DNA of 64,000 nt from a virus, in IMG/VR virus record IMGVR_UViG_3300047509_000177, positions 27,382-91,381 of that record. One strand, given 5' to 3'. A program made the translations under genes and the position numbers. Shown here one piece after another: positions 1-10,320 of the stretch (position 1 is the first letter of the stretch; each line of letters opens with the position of its first letter). The notes below the pieces were generated by a model that made no database searches, was not told the DNA's origin, and saw only the letters and a program-made list of their open reading frames with translations.

Positions 1-1
1 T

Positions 2-3000
2 GCTCCACAAGGTTTGTCTACTGTAACTGGGTTTACCGGGGCAGTAAAAAGCGCTACCGAATGGGTCAAATCTCATGGACCAGAGGTAACTAAATTTTTC
101 AAGGAAGCGCGTGAAGGTTTAGAGACTATAGGAGGTCTATTATTTACTATAGGGAAGGATTTTCTTGAAGCTTTCAGTTTAAGTTCTTTAAGAGCTTTAA
201 GCGGATTTCTTTCTCAATTCCTTTTGCCAGGTCTTAGAGATGTTATAAATATAATAGGCAAAATAACTACAGCAGTTCTTGATTTCTTTAATCTATTCGG
301 TTCTGCTGGTAGAAAGGCTTTAGAGGTTCTTGCTGCTTTTGTGTTGGGGACTTTGGGTTTAATCAAAGTTATTGCTTTTATAAATGAGCTTCGAAAAGCT
401 ATTATTGAGTTATGGGCTACGATTGTTGCTTTAGAGGGATTAGCTTTTTGGACAGCTATTGGTGCAGGGATAGTTGCTGCCGCCGCAGCTTTAGGATTGT
501 TTGATAGTGCTCAGAAGAAGACTAAAATTACCACTGAAGAAATTAACAATGCTCTTGAAAGGCAAGCTGAAGCTTTAAGAACTATAAAGAGTTTAAATGA
601 TGAATATGCGAGTTCTAAGCTTTCAGTAGAAGAAGCCAACCTAAGAGTAACGCAGTCAGAACAAACTTTGGCTAGGGCAAAGCACAGTTTAGCCCATCCT
701 GAAAGACCTTTATCGCGCGAAGAGCGCGCTGAAGCTGTTATAGGAATTAAGCAAGACGAACAATCTGTTACTAGAGCTAGATTAAGCGCAAGAGAAGCAC
801 AAGAAAATTTTGAAAAGCTTCCAGAACAACAAAGAGAAACAGCAAAGAAGGAAACTTCTGTTGCGCGTAAGAGCGCCGCTGAAGCTCGTGCCCTGAATAA
901 GCAAAACACTGAAGAACTTAGGTCTCTTGAAAAGGAAAGAACTGAAGCAGAGCAGAAGATTAGTAAGGGTAGGGAAGTAGGAGGGTCAATAGGACATGAA
1001 ATTGAAGTAAATGCAAAGTCTGAAGTAGTAAAGATAAATGAAAAGATTGTGTCTAGCAACAAGAAGTTAAAGGAATCACAAGAATCTCTTGGAACAGCAG
1101 TTCTTAGAGAAAATGAAGCAATAAACTCCTCTAATGCCTTAACTTCTCAAGGTGCTTCAAAGTATAGTACTGCGTTTGCAGAAGCATTCTCTAAGTTTGA
1201 AGAGTCTGTTAGAAAGGGCGCTTCTTCTGCGCATGATGGAATGGGCAAGATAAGAAAGCTTGTCGATGATGCTTTAAAGAAGTATGGAGTTACTCCTGCC
1301 GAAATAGCTAGTGGCTCTTCTGCAATAGGCAAGGTATCTAGCGGAATTAGTTCGGCTGGTAGGGCTGTGTCTAAGGGGCTAGAAGGGTTTGCTTCTGGCG
1401 GATATATACCTGCTAAATCAGGGGGGCAGATTGCGCGGGTAGGAGAGGGTGGTCATGATGAGGTAGTTCTTTCTACAGATCCTAAATATGCGGGGAGAAG
1501 TAGAGCTCTTCTCGGCCAATATTTCTCCCGAGCGCCGCATATGGCCGCTGGTGGGTATATATACCCGTTCCACGGTGGAGCGACCAAAGGTAGAACAGAT
1601 CAGGGTATAGATTATGATCTTACTCCAGGTTCACCAATTACTTCGATTGGTGATGCTAAAATAAAGGGTATAATATCTAATTGGTTTAAAGGTCAGTCTT
1701 TCCTTTGGTATGAACTTTTAAGCGGGTTAGATAAAGGGAAAAATGTATATATAGCTGAGCAAATAAATCGTTTATCTCAAGTTGGGTCAACTGTAAGAGC
1801 AGGACAACCTATTGCTTACTATGCTCCTTCTGGAACTGGTTTGGAGATTGGTTGGGCTACTTCTTCCGGGCAAACTCTCGCTCAAGCTACTACCGGATAT
1901 AGAGAGGGGCAAGTAACTCCTGCTGGAGCTTCTTTTGGAGCTTTTATCTCGGGTCTGCAACAAGGAAAAGTAGTTGGAGGACTTCAAGCTTTTAAGGAAA
2001 TTATTGCTCCGAAAGTAAAAGGTGGAGGCATTATTGGGCAAATAAGTCAAAGAGCTTTGAATTTGGCTGCAAAAGCTGCGAATATATATCTTGAAAAACA
2101 TATTTCTTCGGGGGGAGAAGCTAATTTCGCTGGGGTAAGTGGGCATGGTGGTGCGCCGAGTGCCAATGAAGCTTTAGGGAAGCGCATGATGGTTGCTGCT
2201 GGCTGGCCTGTAGGTATGTGGCCTTCTTTGCAAGCTTTGTGGACGCAGGAGTCGGGATGGAACGCGAATAGCGTGAATTCATCCAGTGGCGCTTACGGTA
2301 TTCCCCAATCGCTCGGGCACGGTCATCCCTATAACCTTGGCGATGCTCGTGCGCAGATAGCTTGGGGGCTTAATTATATTCGTGAACGATATGGCTCTCC
2401 TGTCGCTGCTGAGGCTCATGAGCGAGCTTTTAATTGGTATGCCAAAGGTGGTGTAATCCAAGCTGTTAGAGAATTTGCAGCGGGCGGTAGAGCGCCGTGG
2501 GGCGGTAGACCAGTACCAATAATCGCTCACGAGGGCGAGCGCATTATGAATCCTGCTCAATACAATGCTACGGCCAGTTTGGCGGGAATTTCGCCGAGAG
2601 GTTTAGATAAGTATCTTGGTTATGATGGCTCTCCCCGGCAGAACTTCGCTGCTGGTGGTGGCCCTATAGCTATTGGTCAACGTTCTCAGCCTATGAGTGA
2701 ATTTGAACCTAATTTGATAAGCCAGTTTACGAATATAATTTTTGAAATTGGTAATATAAGCAATATTTTAAAATCTTTCAATAAAGTTAAAAAAGCTTTC
2801 TCGAAACTTAAAAAATCTAGTGGAGAGAATTTTGTAAAGAATCTTGAAAAGATTATAAATGAAATTGTCATAGAAACAAATGGAGTTTTGGCTAGATTGC
2901 AAGAAGGAAGAGAATTCTTTAAAGCTCGCTTGGAAAGAAAATCAGTAGAGAAAGAGTATACTGCTAAAGGTGGGAAAATACAATTAGGATCAAAAGGGCA

Positions 3001-4495
3001 GATTGGTATAGCTGAATTTTCTGAAAAAAATCTCGCTGAAGAATCGAAATATCTTCAAACCGAACAAAAAATAATTGATAAAGCTATATCTGAAACTAGA
3101 AAAATAAAACCAAAAAATCAGAAGCAAGCGCAAGCAAAGTCTACCGCATTGAAAACTTTAGCTGTAAAACAAAAAGAACTTCTTGAAACTATAGATCAAA
3201 ATGTAGAAGCTAGATACCAGGCTGAGGCTCAAACTATCCAGGCTAAAATAACTGAAGCTAATAATCAATATCAAGTTTCTTCCCAAGAACAACAAACTAA
3301 AATTTCTAAAGCTCAGGCTTTTGGTAATCTTGGAGAAGTAGGAAAGTTGGAGGAACAAACTGCTACTTCTGCTCAAGCTCAGATTTCTAGGCTAACCCCT
3401 ATGCTGGAACAAGCTCAGAAAATTGGTAATAAGGAACTTGAATCTAGTATAAAACAAGAAATTATTGGTTTACAGCAAACTATAAATACTACAGTAATAG
3501 AAAGAATCTCTAATGCACAGACTTTGATACAGAGAGAATCGGCGCAAGCTGAATCAAAAGTTGGTAGAAGGCTTGGGATTGCAAAGGTATTATCTGCTGA
3601 AGGAAGATATAGTGCTGCAAACGCTGAAGAAGAAGTAGGATTAAAAGAAAAAGGAACCAATTTACTCAATACCAGAGCGGTAGAGGAAAAACTAAAAGAA
3701 CAAGCTTTGCGGGAAGGCGATACTGCTGCTGCTATAACTTTGGGCGAGGAATTGGAAAAGAACAGTGTAGAAATAGCTGAAAATAATCTTGCTCTAAAAA
3801 ACAATGCTGCTGTGACAAGGGAATTAGTTCTTAGTCAAATAGGAAGAGAAACAGGAGTTGGAACAGGTATTTATGGGGCGCTTCGATCCGGGATCGAAAC
3901 AATAGGAAAGACAACTGGATTTACAAATGTTGCTGCTTTGATAACTACTGCAAAGGGCGAAGGCGCTGTGCTTGGGGCGGGCGAGAAAAAATATGAGGAA
4001 ACAGGAACTGAAATGGGATTTCAGACTGTTGGTATGACTGCTCAGCAGGTTCTTCAATATCTTACTTCTCCTGAAGCACAGTCTATAATCTCTAGAATAG
4101 AGACTACGGGCACAGAAGCAGAAAAAGCTGATCTTGAAAAGTGGCTTTTTGGGATAGAGGGCAACTCTGTTGCTATTTTGAAGAATACAGAAGAACTTGC
4201 GAGGTTGAATGGGCAGCTAAATCAACCGCAAAGCTTTTCTACTGCTGCTTTCAATGCCTTCAGGACTTCTTTCTTTACTGGCATGGGAGGGCTATTAGAA
4301 CCTTATTCGGCGGCGCTTCCGCCGGGATCTCGCCCAGAAGGTCTTCCTGTATATGGTTCTGGGCAAGTTGGAGCGCCTATGAGTTCAACTCATATTGAGA
4401 ATATCAATCTTACTCATCCTGTAGAGAAGCTTCATCCGGGTCTGTTGGGAGAAGAATTGTCCTACCATATTTCAGTGACACCGCCTACTTCATGA
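2..4495 (+). CDS. Tape-measure protein with two cell-wall-hydrolase-like domains (5' end outside window)
   Basis: Long coiled-coil, Ala/Gln/Glu-rich protein typical of tail tape measures, which set tail length and are ejected with the DNA. The frame is open to the window edge, so the in-frame TTG at 14 is probably internal and the gene starts upstream. From that codon: hydrophobic helices at about residues 100-165, coiled coil at 190-400, Gly-rich linkers, an M23/LytM-like fold at about 515-635 (TDQGIDY in place of the usual HxxGxD, so perhaps inactive), a lysozyme/SLT-like domain at about 725-805 (WTQESGWN, GAYGIPQ, NWYAKGG), and a second coiled coil at about 880-1260. The hydrolase domains would help local peptidoglycan passage during DNA entry. 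It is the first gene of the visible tail operon. Confidence 0.9.
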   Translation, partial: APQGLSTVTGFTGAVKSATEWVKSHGPEVTKFFKEAREGLETIGGLLFTIGKDFLEAFSLSSLRALSGFLSQFLLPGLRDVINIIGKITTAVLDFFNLFGSAGRKALEVLAAFVLGTLGLIKVIAFINELRKAIIELWATIVALEGLAFWTAIGAGIVAAAAALGLFDSAQKKTKITTEEINNALERQAEALRTIKSLNDEYASSKLSVEEANLRVTQSEQTLARAKHSLAHPERPLSREERAEAVIGIKQDEQSVTRARLSAREAQENFEKLPEQQRETAKKETSVARKSAAEARALNKQNTEELRSLEKERTEAEQKISKGREVGGSIGHEIEVNAKSEVVKINEKIVSSNKKLKESQESLGTAVLRENEAINSSNALTSQGASKYSTAFAEAFSKFEESVRKGASSAHDGMGKIRKLVDDALKKYGVTPAEIASGSSAIGKVSSGISSAGRAVSKGLEGFASGGYIPAKSGGQIARVGEGGHDEVVLSTDPKYAGRSRALLGQYFSRAPHMAAGGYIYPFHGGATKGRTDQGIDYDLTPGSPITSIGDAKIKGIISNWFKGQSFLWYELLSGLDKGKNVYIAEQINRLSQVGSTVRAGQPIAYYAPSGTGLEIGWATSSGQTLAQATTGYREGQVTPAGASFGAFISGLQQGKVVGGLQAFKEIIAPKVKGGGIIGQISQRALNLAAKAANIYLEKHISSGGEANFAGVSGHGGAPSANEALGKRMMVAAGWPVGMWPSLQALWTQESGWNANSVNSSSGAYGIPQSLGHGHPYNLGDARAQIAWGLNYIRERYGSPVAAEAHERAFNWYAKGGVIQAVREFAAGGRAPWGGRPVPIIAHEGERIMNPAQYNATASLAGISPRGLDKYLGYDGSPRQNFAAGGGPIAIGQRSQPMSEFEPNLISQFTNIIFEIGNISNILKSFNKVKKAFSKLKKSSGENFVKNLEKIINEIVIETNGVLARLQEGREFFKARLERKSVEKEYTAKGGKIQLGSKGQIGIAEFSEKNLAEESKYLQTEQKIIDKAISETRKIKPKNQKQAQAKSTALKTLAVKQKELLETIDQNVEARYQAEAQTIQAKITEANNQYQVSSQEQQTKISKAQAFGNLGEVGKLEEQTATSAQAQISRLTPMLEQAQKIGNKELESSIKQEIIGLQQTINTTVIERISNAQTLIQRESAQAESKVGRRLGIAKVLSAEGRYSAANAEEEVGLKEKGTNLLNTRAVEEKLKEQALREGDTAAAITLGEELEKNSVEIAENNLALKNNAAVTRELVLSQIGRETGVGTGIYGALRSGIETIGKTTGFTNVAALITTAKGEGAVLGAGEKKYEETGTEMGFQTVGMTAQQVLQYLTSPEAQSIISRIETTGTEAEKADLEKWLFGIEGNSVAILKNTEELARLNGQLNQPQSFSTAAFNAFRTSFFTGMGGLLEPYSAALPPGSRPEGLPVYGSGQVGAPMSSTHIENINLTHPVEKLHPGLLGEELSYHISVTPPTS

Positions 4496-4502
4496 GGTAA
4501 TA

Positions 4503-6140
4503 ATGGCACGAGTTCAATATATAGATGTAATAATAAATAATTTAGGTGTGCCGCAGAAAAATGTGATTCTTACTGTAGTTCCTATTGCTGGTACGTCTGC
4601 TACAAACAAATTATGGAAAGAAGAAACTGGTCCTACGGAACTGGCAAATGTTATTACTAATTCTAATGGAGTCTTCTCGGTATGGCTGGATGAAGGAAGA
4701 TATGAAATAAAATTAGAAGGTACTGTTGTTAGAAAAATTGAGTTAATAAATCAATCGTCAGTTATAGTTTCTTCTCATTATGTAAAAGAAGAAAATAATA
4801 ATCTATCATTTGGATCTTCTTTATCAGGTTTGACTACTGGCAAAAATAATACATCTTTTGGAATTGGGGCGCTAGCAGGTGTTACTACTGGAGAATATAA
4901 TGTAGCTATTGGGAGTAAATCTCTTGTATCTATGGCAACTAGTGCTGGATTAGTTGGAATAGGATATAAAGCTTTAGAAGTAAACACTACTGGTATTGAA
5001 AACACAGCAGTTGGATATGAAACATTAGCAAAAAATATTAGTGGTAACTATAACGTTGCTGTAGGTTATATGGCTCTTTCCAAGGCAACTGGCCAAGGTT
5101 TTAATACGGCAGTTGGTAAGAGGGCATTGGAAAGATCTACAAGCGGATCGGGGAATGTTGCTGTAGGTAGTAATGCTTTGAATGCTTTAACAACGGGAGA
5201 AGAACATGTAGCTGTAGGTTGTGAAGCTATGCAAAATCAAACTGAAGGAATTGGTAATGTTGCTGTAGGATTTCAGGCTCTATTATCTTGTACAACTGGC
5301 GCCCCAAATGTAGCTATTGGATATCAATCTGCTCATCTTATTACTACTGGGACTGCAAATATTTCTATAGGCCGCGAATCTCTTAATAAAAATGTAAGTG
5401 GGGAAAAGAATATAGCGATAGGAAGCGAAGCTTTATTTGTATCTACTTCGTCTAATAATATTTGTATTGGCCAGGGGTCAGGAAAGGCTCTCACTACTGG
5501 TAATGAAAATATAGCTATAGGAACTGCTTCATTATTTACTTCTGCTACGAATTCTAGAAATATTATAATAGGTAGAAGTGCTGGGAGAGAAATTACCGGA
5601 GGTGGTAATGTTGCTATAGGAGTAGAAGCTTTATTTAAGACCTCTGGAGAAAAAAATACTGCTATAGGAACTGAAGCTCTAGAAAAACTTCAAACTGCTG
5701 GAGAAAATGTTGCTTTAGGGTATAAGGCTGGAAAGTTCCTCAATGCAGGATCAAAAGGCAATGTATATATTGGGAATGAAGTTGGTCCTACTTCTGAAAA
5801 AGAAGAATCTAATAAGCTTATTATCCATAACAAAGGTGTTACTACACCGACTACAGAATCTCTTATTGTTGGAGATTTTTCGGCGAAAACTGTTACAATA
5901 AACGGGCATTTAACTACTAGCCAAAATACTGTTCCGAGTGAAGTAGGACGGAGCGCTGAAATGGTTGGTGGTGAAATTACTATAGCTGCTCCTGCTGTTA
6001 CTGCTACAGGAGTGATTAATTTGTCTGAGGAGGGAACAGTAGCGGCTGGTTTGGCTTTTACTAGGGAAGTTGGTGTTGGATTTAAAATAAAATCTACAAT
6101 AACTAATACAAATCGAGTGAATTGGGCTGTTTATAATTAA
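4503..6140 (+). CDS. Tail fibre with YadA-head-like beta-helical repeats
   Basis: 545 residues. An N-terminal domain of about 85 residues looks like a beta-sandwich virion anchor. From about residue 100 to 420 come many imperfect 14-25-residue repeats with the pattern N-x-A-V/I-G-x-x-A-L (for example NVAVGYMAL, NIAIGSEAL), as in the head of trimeric autotransporter adhesins, which forms a left-handed beta-roll trimer. The last 90 residues are a separate globular tip. Such proteins usually act as receptor-binding fibres. It follows the tape measure by 7 bases with a GAGGTAAT ribosome site. Confidence 0.8.
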   Translation: MARVQYIDVIINNLGVPQKNVILTVVPIAGTSATNKLWKEETGPTELANVITNSNGVFSVWLDEGRYEIKLEGTVVRKIELINQSSVIVSSHYVKEENNNLSFGSSLSGLTTGKNNTSFGIGALAGVTTGEYNVAIGSKSLVSMATSAGLVGIGYKALEVNTTGIENTAVGYETLAKNISGNYNVAVGYMALSKATGQGFNTAVGKRALERSTSGSGNVAVGSNALNALTTGEEHVAVGCEAMQNQTEGIGNVAVGFQALLSCTTGAPNVAIGYQSAHLITTGTANISIGRESLNKNVSGEKNIAIGSEALFVSTSSNNICIGQGSGKALTTGNENIAIGTASLFTSATNSRNIIIGRSAGREITGGGNVAIGVEALFKTSGEKNTAIGTEALEKLQTAGENVALGYKAGKFLNAGSKGNVYIGNEVGPTSEKEESNKLIIHNKGVTTPTTESLIVGDFSAKTVTINGHLTTSQNTVPSEVGRSAEMVGGEITIAAPAVTATGVINLSEEGTVAAGLAFTREVGVGFKIKSTITNTNRVNWAVYN

Positions 6141-6141
6141 A

Positions 6142-6414
6142 ATGAGTAAAGATAATATTAAAAAATTACGCCTTGTTAAAGTGGCTGTACAGCCTTTTTT
6201 TGTTCTGGACGATGGAGAGAATATAAAAGAGATAGAGCATGGAGTTACTATAATTCCTGCTAGTGAGTGGTCTGCTTATTCTTCTGAGAGATTTCCGCGA
6301 GAGGTAAAAGAGTGGCAAAAACAAATTGATGAAGAAAGCATAATTACTCTTCAATCGGATTTTGGTCGTCCAAATCCATCCGAAATAGTTTATGATGAGT
6401 TATCGAGATACTAA
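6142..6414 (+). CDS. Small hypothetical protein in the tail operon
   Basis: 90 residues, starting one base after the preceding fibre gene ends. It is acidic, with no signal peptide, membrane segment or metal site. Position alone suggests a chaperone or structural accessory of the adjacent fibre or distal-tail protein. Function unknown. Confidence 0.7.
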   Translation: MSKDNIKKLRLVKVAVQPFFVLDDGENIKEIEHGVTIIPASEWSAYSSERFPREVKEWQKQIDEESIITLQSDFGRPNPSEIVYDELSRY

Positions 6415-6427
6415 TTAGTAAAAATAA

Positions 6428-8071
6428 ATGACATTTGTAATTGAACCAGCAGAAGTTTTATCTCCAGAATTAAAAGAAGAAAAAAATGTTCTGGGTACAG
6501 TAGCTAATGTTAAATACTACCATCAAGCTGCTGCATGGGATTCGCCGCTTTCTTTTGGGGTTCAAGCTTTTATTGAATATAATGGATTAGTTCTAAATGA
6601 TCGTCATCAGGCTGATCTAATTAGAGTCAACCATGTTGGGGGGCTGGATGACGCGGAAGTGAGAGACAGTAGAGAGCCTCGCCCAGGAGAATCAGGGGAA
6701 TACGCATACGACGCCTTCTATGGAGGACGTAATTTAGTTCTAAGCGGCTTTGTTGAAGCCGGCTCTCTGGCGGCTTTGGGCACTCTTTCCCGGAATTTAA
6801 AAGCCGCTTTTGCGTCGCTTAATGAGTCATATCTGAAGTTTAGGTGGTTTGATGTATATGATCCGTTTGATGATCCTAATACTATTTTAGAATATAATCC
6901 GAACGCTAGCTTAGTTGGGGCGCCTAGTGGGAACTATTCTCCAATTATAGGTTCTTTGAATAACTTGAAGATAGAAAATGGTTTGTTATTGTGGTCTAAA
7001 GCTGGGAAAGTTGCTTTTGTAAGATCGTCTGATAAAAGAACTTTTTGCGACACTCAGATGACTATAAAGTGCATTGTTGGAGAAAAAGATTCTTCATATA
7101 TAGGATTTATTTTGTGTGCTAAAAATTCTGAAAATTACTTAGCCGCTGTGTATGAAGAGAATTCTGGATCGCCTACTTTGAAAATAGTATCTGTAATAAA
7201 TAATGAAGAACATAAATTAGTATCTAAAGAAATTACTTCTAGTTTGCGCCCTGTTGTAGGGCAGCCTATATGGATAAGAGGTCGTAAGGAAGGAAATAAT
7301 ATTTATTGTGAGTTTTATAATGCGATTCCTACCGATAATTCTCTTCCAAATTTTTCTGTGAATACAAATCTTTTTGGTGAAGATGAAGAAATATATGGTG
7401 ATGGTATCTTATCCGAGGTAGGTATTATAGGAAACCAAGTAAACACTAATTGGGCTTTTGATGAATATAGAATTGAATCTATTTATCCTGGTGATATTCA
7501 ATTTAAAGCCAGAAAGATCAATTTCTCTATGGCTGATGAGCAGACCAGTTTAACAAAGTTTAAAAGGCCATTCCAAATAACTATGAAGACTTCTGATTTC
7601 AGAGCTTTCTCTTCTGTAAAATTATCTAAATCTATTTATCCTACAAACGCGACTTCTGCTCCTGCGTTGGGGCGTTCTTATCCAAGAAAATATCCTTTAA
7701 GTTATAGAGTTTTTACTTCGTCAACTTTCCCTGCTCAATCTAATTTGCTGAGTATAAATAATAGAGGGTCTGTCTACGTAGAACCAATTTTATATTTATA
7801 TGGTCCTGGAGAAAATATTCTTATTGAGAATTTAGCCAATGGCCAGTCTCTAGAATGGCTCGGTGCTATTTCCGAAGGTGACTATATAGAAATTGATTGT
7901 AGAGAAAAAACGATTGTAAATTCAATAAAATCTAATTTTTTGGAACCGCTTGTTCCTACCACTGAATGGATACGAATAGAGCCTATGTGGAACGATATAT
8001 ATATACAAGGTTCTGGATTTAAAGAAGAAGTTACTAAATTTATTGCGAAATTACGCCATGGATATATGTAG
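6428..8071 (+). CDS. Distal-tail-type protein with inserted lectin-like domain
   Basis: 547 residues. The N-terminal 140 residues (hydrophobic turn, GGRNLVLSGFVEAGSL, then F..LNESYLKFRWFD) and the C-terminal part (FKRPFQITMKTSDFRAF, Y..GRSYPRKYPLSYR, LYGPGENILIENLANGQSL) resemble siphovirus distal tail (Dit)/Sipho_tail proteins, which form the hub between tube and baseplate. A beta-rich segment at about 150-355 splits the fold and looks like a concanavalin/LamG-like carbohydrate-binding insertion, which would make it an evolved Dit. Order after the tape measure and fibre fits this role. The insertion boundaries are estimates. Confidence 0.65.
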   Translation: MTFVIEPAEVLSPELKEEKNVLGTVANVKYYHQAAAWDSPLSFGVQAFIEYNGLVLNDRHQADLIRVNHVGGLDDAEVRDSREPRPGESGEYAYDAFYGGRNLVLSGFVEAGSLAALGTLSRNLKAAFASLNESYLKFRWFDVYDPFDDPNTILEYNPNASLVGAPSGNYSPIIGSLNNLKIENGLLLWSKAGKVAFVRSSDKRTFCDTQMTIKCIVGEKDSSYIGFILCAKNSENYLAAVYEENSGSPTLKIVSVINNEEHKLVSKEITSSLRPVVGQPIWIRGRKEGNNIYCEFYNAIPTDNSLPNFSVNTNLFGEDEEIYGDGILSEVGIIGNQVNTNWAFDEYRIESIYPGDIQFKARKINFSMADEQTSLTKFKRPFQITMKTSDFRAFSSVKLSKSIYPTNATSAPALGRSYPRKYPLSYRVFTSSTFPAQSNLLSINNRGSVYVEPILYLYGPGENILIENLANGQSLEWLGAISEGDYIEIDCREKTIVNSIKSNFLEPLVPTTEWIRIEPMWNDIYIQGSGFKEEVTKFIAKLRHGYM

Positions 8072-8080
8072 AGATATATT

Positions 8081-8818
8081 ATGATTCCTACTGAATATTA
8101 CAAAGTAATACGTAGAGAGTCTTCGCTTGTATGTTATTGGAGGCTCAATGATTCGGCTGGGACCAGGGCGATAGACTGGGCTGGGAAATATAATTTAAAC
8201 GGTATATATGATGGCTCTCCTTCTTCCGATCAACCGCTTATCAGCAATGATGTGGCTGCGGGGTCTAAATTATTTGGATCGGAAAATCAGAATATGGAAG
8301 TGCCGAATGCTGTGCCTTTGCAAATAGTGTCTGGGATAGGGGTTGAGTTTTGGATTTTGCCGCTTGCTGCTACTCAAACTTGCTCGTTGATAGGAAAGAT
8401 GAATGCGGCTTTTACTTTTCCAAATCCATATAGAGTGGGATTAGAAAATGGAAAAGTAATTTTTTCTTTGGGAAATGGGATAAATAAAACTTCAGTTTCT
8501 TCTAGCTATGTATTGCCTATTTCTATTCCTTCTCATATAATGGTTACTTCTTATAGAAATAAGTTAAGAATTTTTATTAATGGGGTAGAAAATATTTCAG
8601 CTAGTTTAGGTACACAGGAAATAAAAGATGGTGGGCAGCCTGTTTACACGGGCGAACTAGGAAATAATTCTTCTAGGTTCAATGGGATGCTAGGAGAGTT
8701 GGCATTATACTCTGAAGCAATTGGATCTACCGAAATAAAGAATCATTTTAGTATTGGAAGAAATATAATATATAAAAAGCCATATTATACTAATTTTGAT
8801 AGACCTTCTTATTCATAA
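8081..8818 (+). CDS. LamG/concanavalin-like lectin-fold tail protein
   Basis: 245 residues. It begins YYKVIRRESSLVCYWRLNDSAGTRAIDWAG and continues with a beta-sandwich pattern (VEFWILP, RIFINGVE, GMLGELALYSEAIG) typical of LamG/concanavalin-like domains in phage tail proteins that touch cell-surface glycans. The stop overlaps the next start (TAATG), so translation is coupled. Probably part of the adsorption apparatus. Confidence 0.75.
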   Translation: MIPTEYYKVIRRESSLVCYWRLNDSAGTRAIDWAGKYNLNGIYDGSPSSDQPLISNDVAAGSKLFGSENQNMEVPNAVPLQIVSGIGVEFWILPLAATQTCSLIGKMNAAFTFPNPYRVGLENGKVIFSLGNGINKTSVSSSYVLPISIPSHIMVTSYRNKLRIFINGVENISASLGTQEIKDGGQPVYTGELGNNSSRFNGMLGELALYSEAIGSTEIKNHFSIGRNIIYKKPYYTNFDRPSYS

Positions 8819-10059
8819 TGTCAGAACCGAATGTGAGATGGTCTTGGTGGCTTTGCAAATCTTCTAATTTAGCTCAGATTGCAGATCTGACAAGTGCCCA
8901 TAGTAAACATCTTCAGTTATTTCTCAATCAACCAGGGAGTGCTACGTTTTGGCTTCATTTGGAAGATGAAAGAACTAAATATATAGAGGAACATAAGACT
9001 TGTATTGTGTGCTATAGGAATGGAAAGGCTGTCTGGTCTGGGCCTATTTTTAAGTGTGTTGAGAACGCAGATAATACTTCTAATGCTACTTTACAAGTAA
9101 CTGTTCTTGGATGGTTTGAGTTATTGAATCGTAGAATAGTTCATACTGGCAGAGAGTGGGAAGAAATGGCTGTGCGATATTCTGGCAAAACTCCCTCCTC
9201 TGAAGAAAAAGCTCTAAAGGAACAGTATGAAATAGTTTTATCAGAAAAACTATATACTCCTGCTTCCACTGAATCAGCTTTGCAATTATATTATGGAAAA
9301 ACTTCGGAACCATTTGGAATTCCTAGAAATGAAATTGCAGTTGATTTAATAAATAGAGCGAACATAGATGTACCTACTGGAATCACTATTGGCCTAAATC
9401 CAGAAGTCTCATCGCTGAATTATACTGTGCCCCAATTTCATCCTGTAGGCGAATTAATTACTCAGCTTACTTCTATTGAAAATAGTTTTGATTTTAATAT
9501 AGACCCTATTACTAGAAAGTTTAATATATATTATAACCAGATTAAAGCAAATACTACTATGTATGGGCTGGGGCAGGATCGCGGCCAAGGTGTTAGATTT
9601 ACTTATCCCGGCAACTGTGTACTGGTTAATAGAGCAGCAGACGGAACGAAAACTCAGAATCGTACTGAGGCTCAGGGCCAATTTGGAGTTGGGAAAGCAG
9701 AATCGCTATCTAGTATCTCAGAAAATGGTCTTTTTGAGAAAAGTGAAAGTTTAACGGATGTAGTTAATATAGATATTTTGATAGCCTACGCAAACATACA
9801 AGTAGCCACTTTAGAACAACCATTCAAAATTCTTACTTTCAATCCAAGGCCAGTAAATAACTCAGAATCTTATGGAGTACCTAGACCGTTTGAAGATTAT
9901 GAAATAGGGGATATTTGCTATGCTACAGTTTCTAAAGGTCCACGATTTAAAGTAGGATATCCTAATCCACAGCCTGTCAGAATCTTTGGTATGTCGGTGG
10001 ACATTGGAGATGATGGCGTGGAGCGCGTTAGCCAGATTCAGACTGTATATTCCCAATGA
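8818..10059 (+). CDS. Gp37-like minor tail (baseplate hub) protein
   Basis: 413 residues, starting MSEPNVRWSWWLCKSSNLAQIADL and ending with a hub-like segment (RPFEDYEIGDICYATVSKGPRF... ERVSQIQTVY). This resembles the Gp37-like tail proteins of actinophages and Bacillus siphophages, which belong to the tail-associated hub family (compare T4 gp27). No protease or lysozyme domain is seen. The start overlaps the upstream LamG gene and the stop overlaps the next start by 4 bases, so all three are probably translated as one unit. Confidence 0.65.
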   Translation: MSEPNVRWSWWLCKSSNLAQIADLTSAHSKHLQLFLNQPGSATFWLHLEDERTKYIEEHKTCIVCYRNGKAVWSGPIFKCVENADNTSNATLQVTVLGWFELLNRRIVHTGREWEEMAVRYSGKTPSSEEKALKEQYEIVLSEKLYTPASTESALQLYYGKTSEPFGIPRNEIAVDLINRANIDVPTGITIGLNPEVSSLNYTVPQFHPVGELITQLTSIENSFDFNIDPITRKFNIYYNQIKANTTMYGLGQDRGQGVRFTYPGNCVLVNRAADGTKTQNRTEAQGQFGVGKAESLSSISENGLFEKSESLTDVVNIDILIAYANIQVATLEQPFKILTFNPRPVNNSESYGVPRPFEDYEIGDICYATVSKGPRFKVGYPNPQPVRIFGMSVDIGDDGVERVSQIQTVYSQ

Positions 10060-10319
10060 CCAAACCACTTTTGAAACCTAATTTCCCGGCCGAATATGGA
10101 GCGCTGAGAAGGAAAATAGAAACGTTAGAAAGAGCTTCTCTACAATCTTCAATTCTATTAGAAGTAAATACTACTGGATTGAGCAATGAAGAAATAGATA
10201 AGATAGTGATTGGCGGTGGAGGAGGAGAACCGCCAAATGCAAAGTTAATATCAGATCCTACAAATAAACTATTATTAGTGCGTCAGGCTGGCGTTTGGAG
10301 AAAGGTTTCGGTGACTTAA
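10056..10319 (+). CDS. Small tail-operon protein
   Basis: 87 residues, ATGA overlap with the upstream gene. It has a short helical segment (YGALRRKIETLERASLQ), then a Gly-rich turn, and ends in a VRQAGVWRKVSVT motif that resembles the N-terminal attachment segment of fibres. Probably a short fibre or adaptor. Function not proven. Confidence 0.65.
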   Translation: MTKPLLKPNFPAEYGALRRKIETLERASLQSSILLEVNTTGLSNEEIDKIVIGGGGGEPPNAKLISDPTNKLLLVRQAGVWRKVSVT

Positions 10320-10320
10320 A

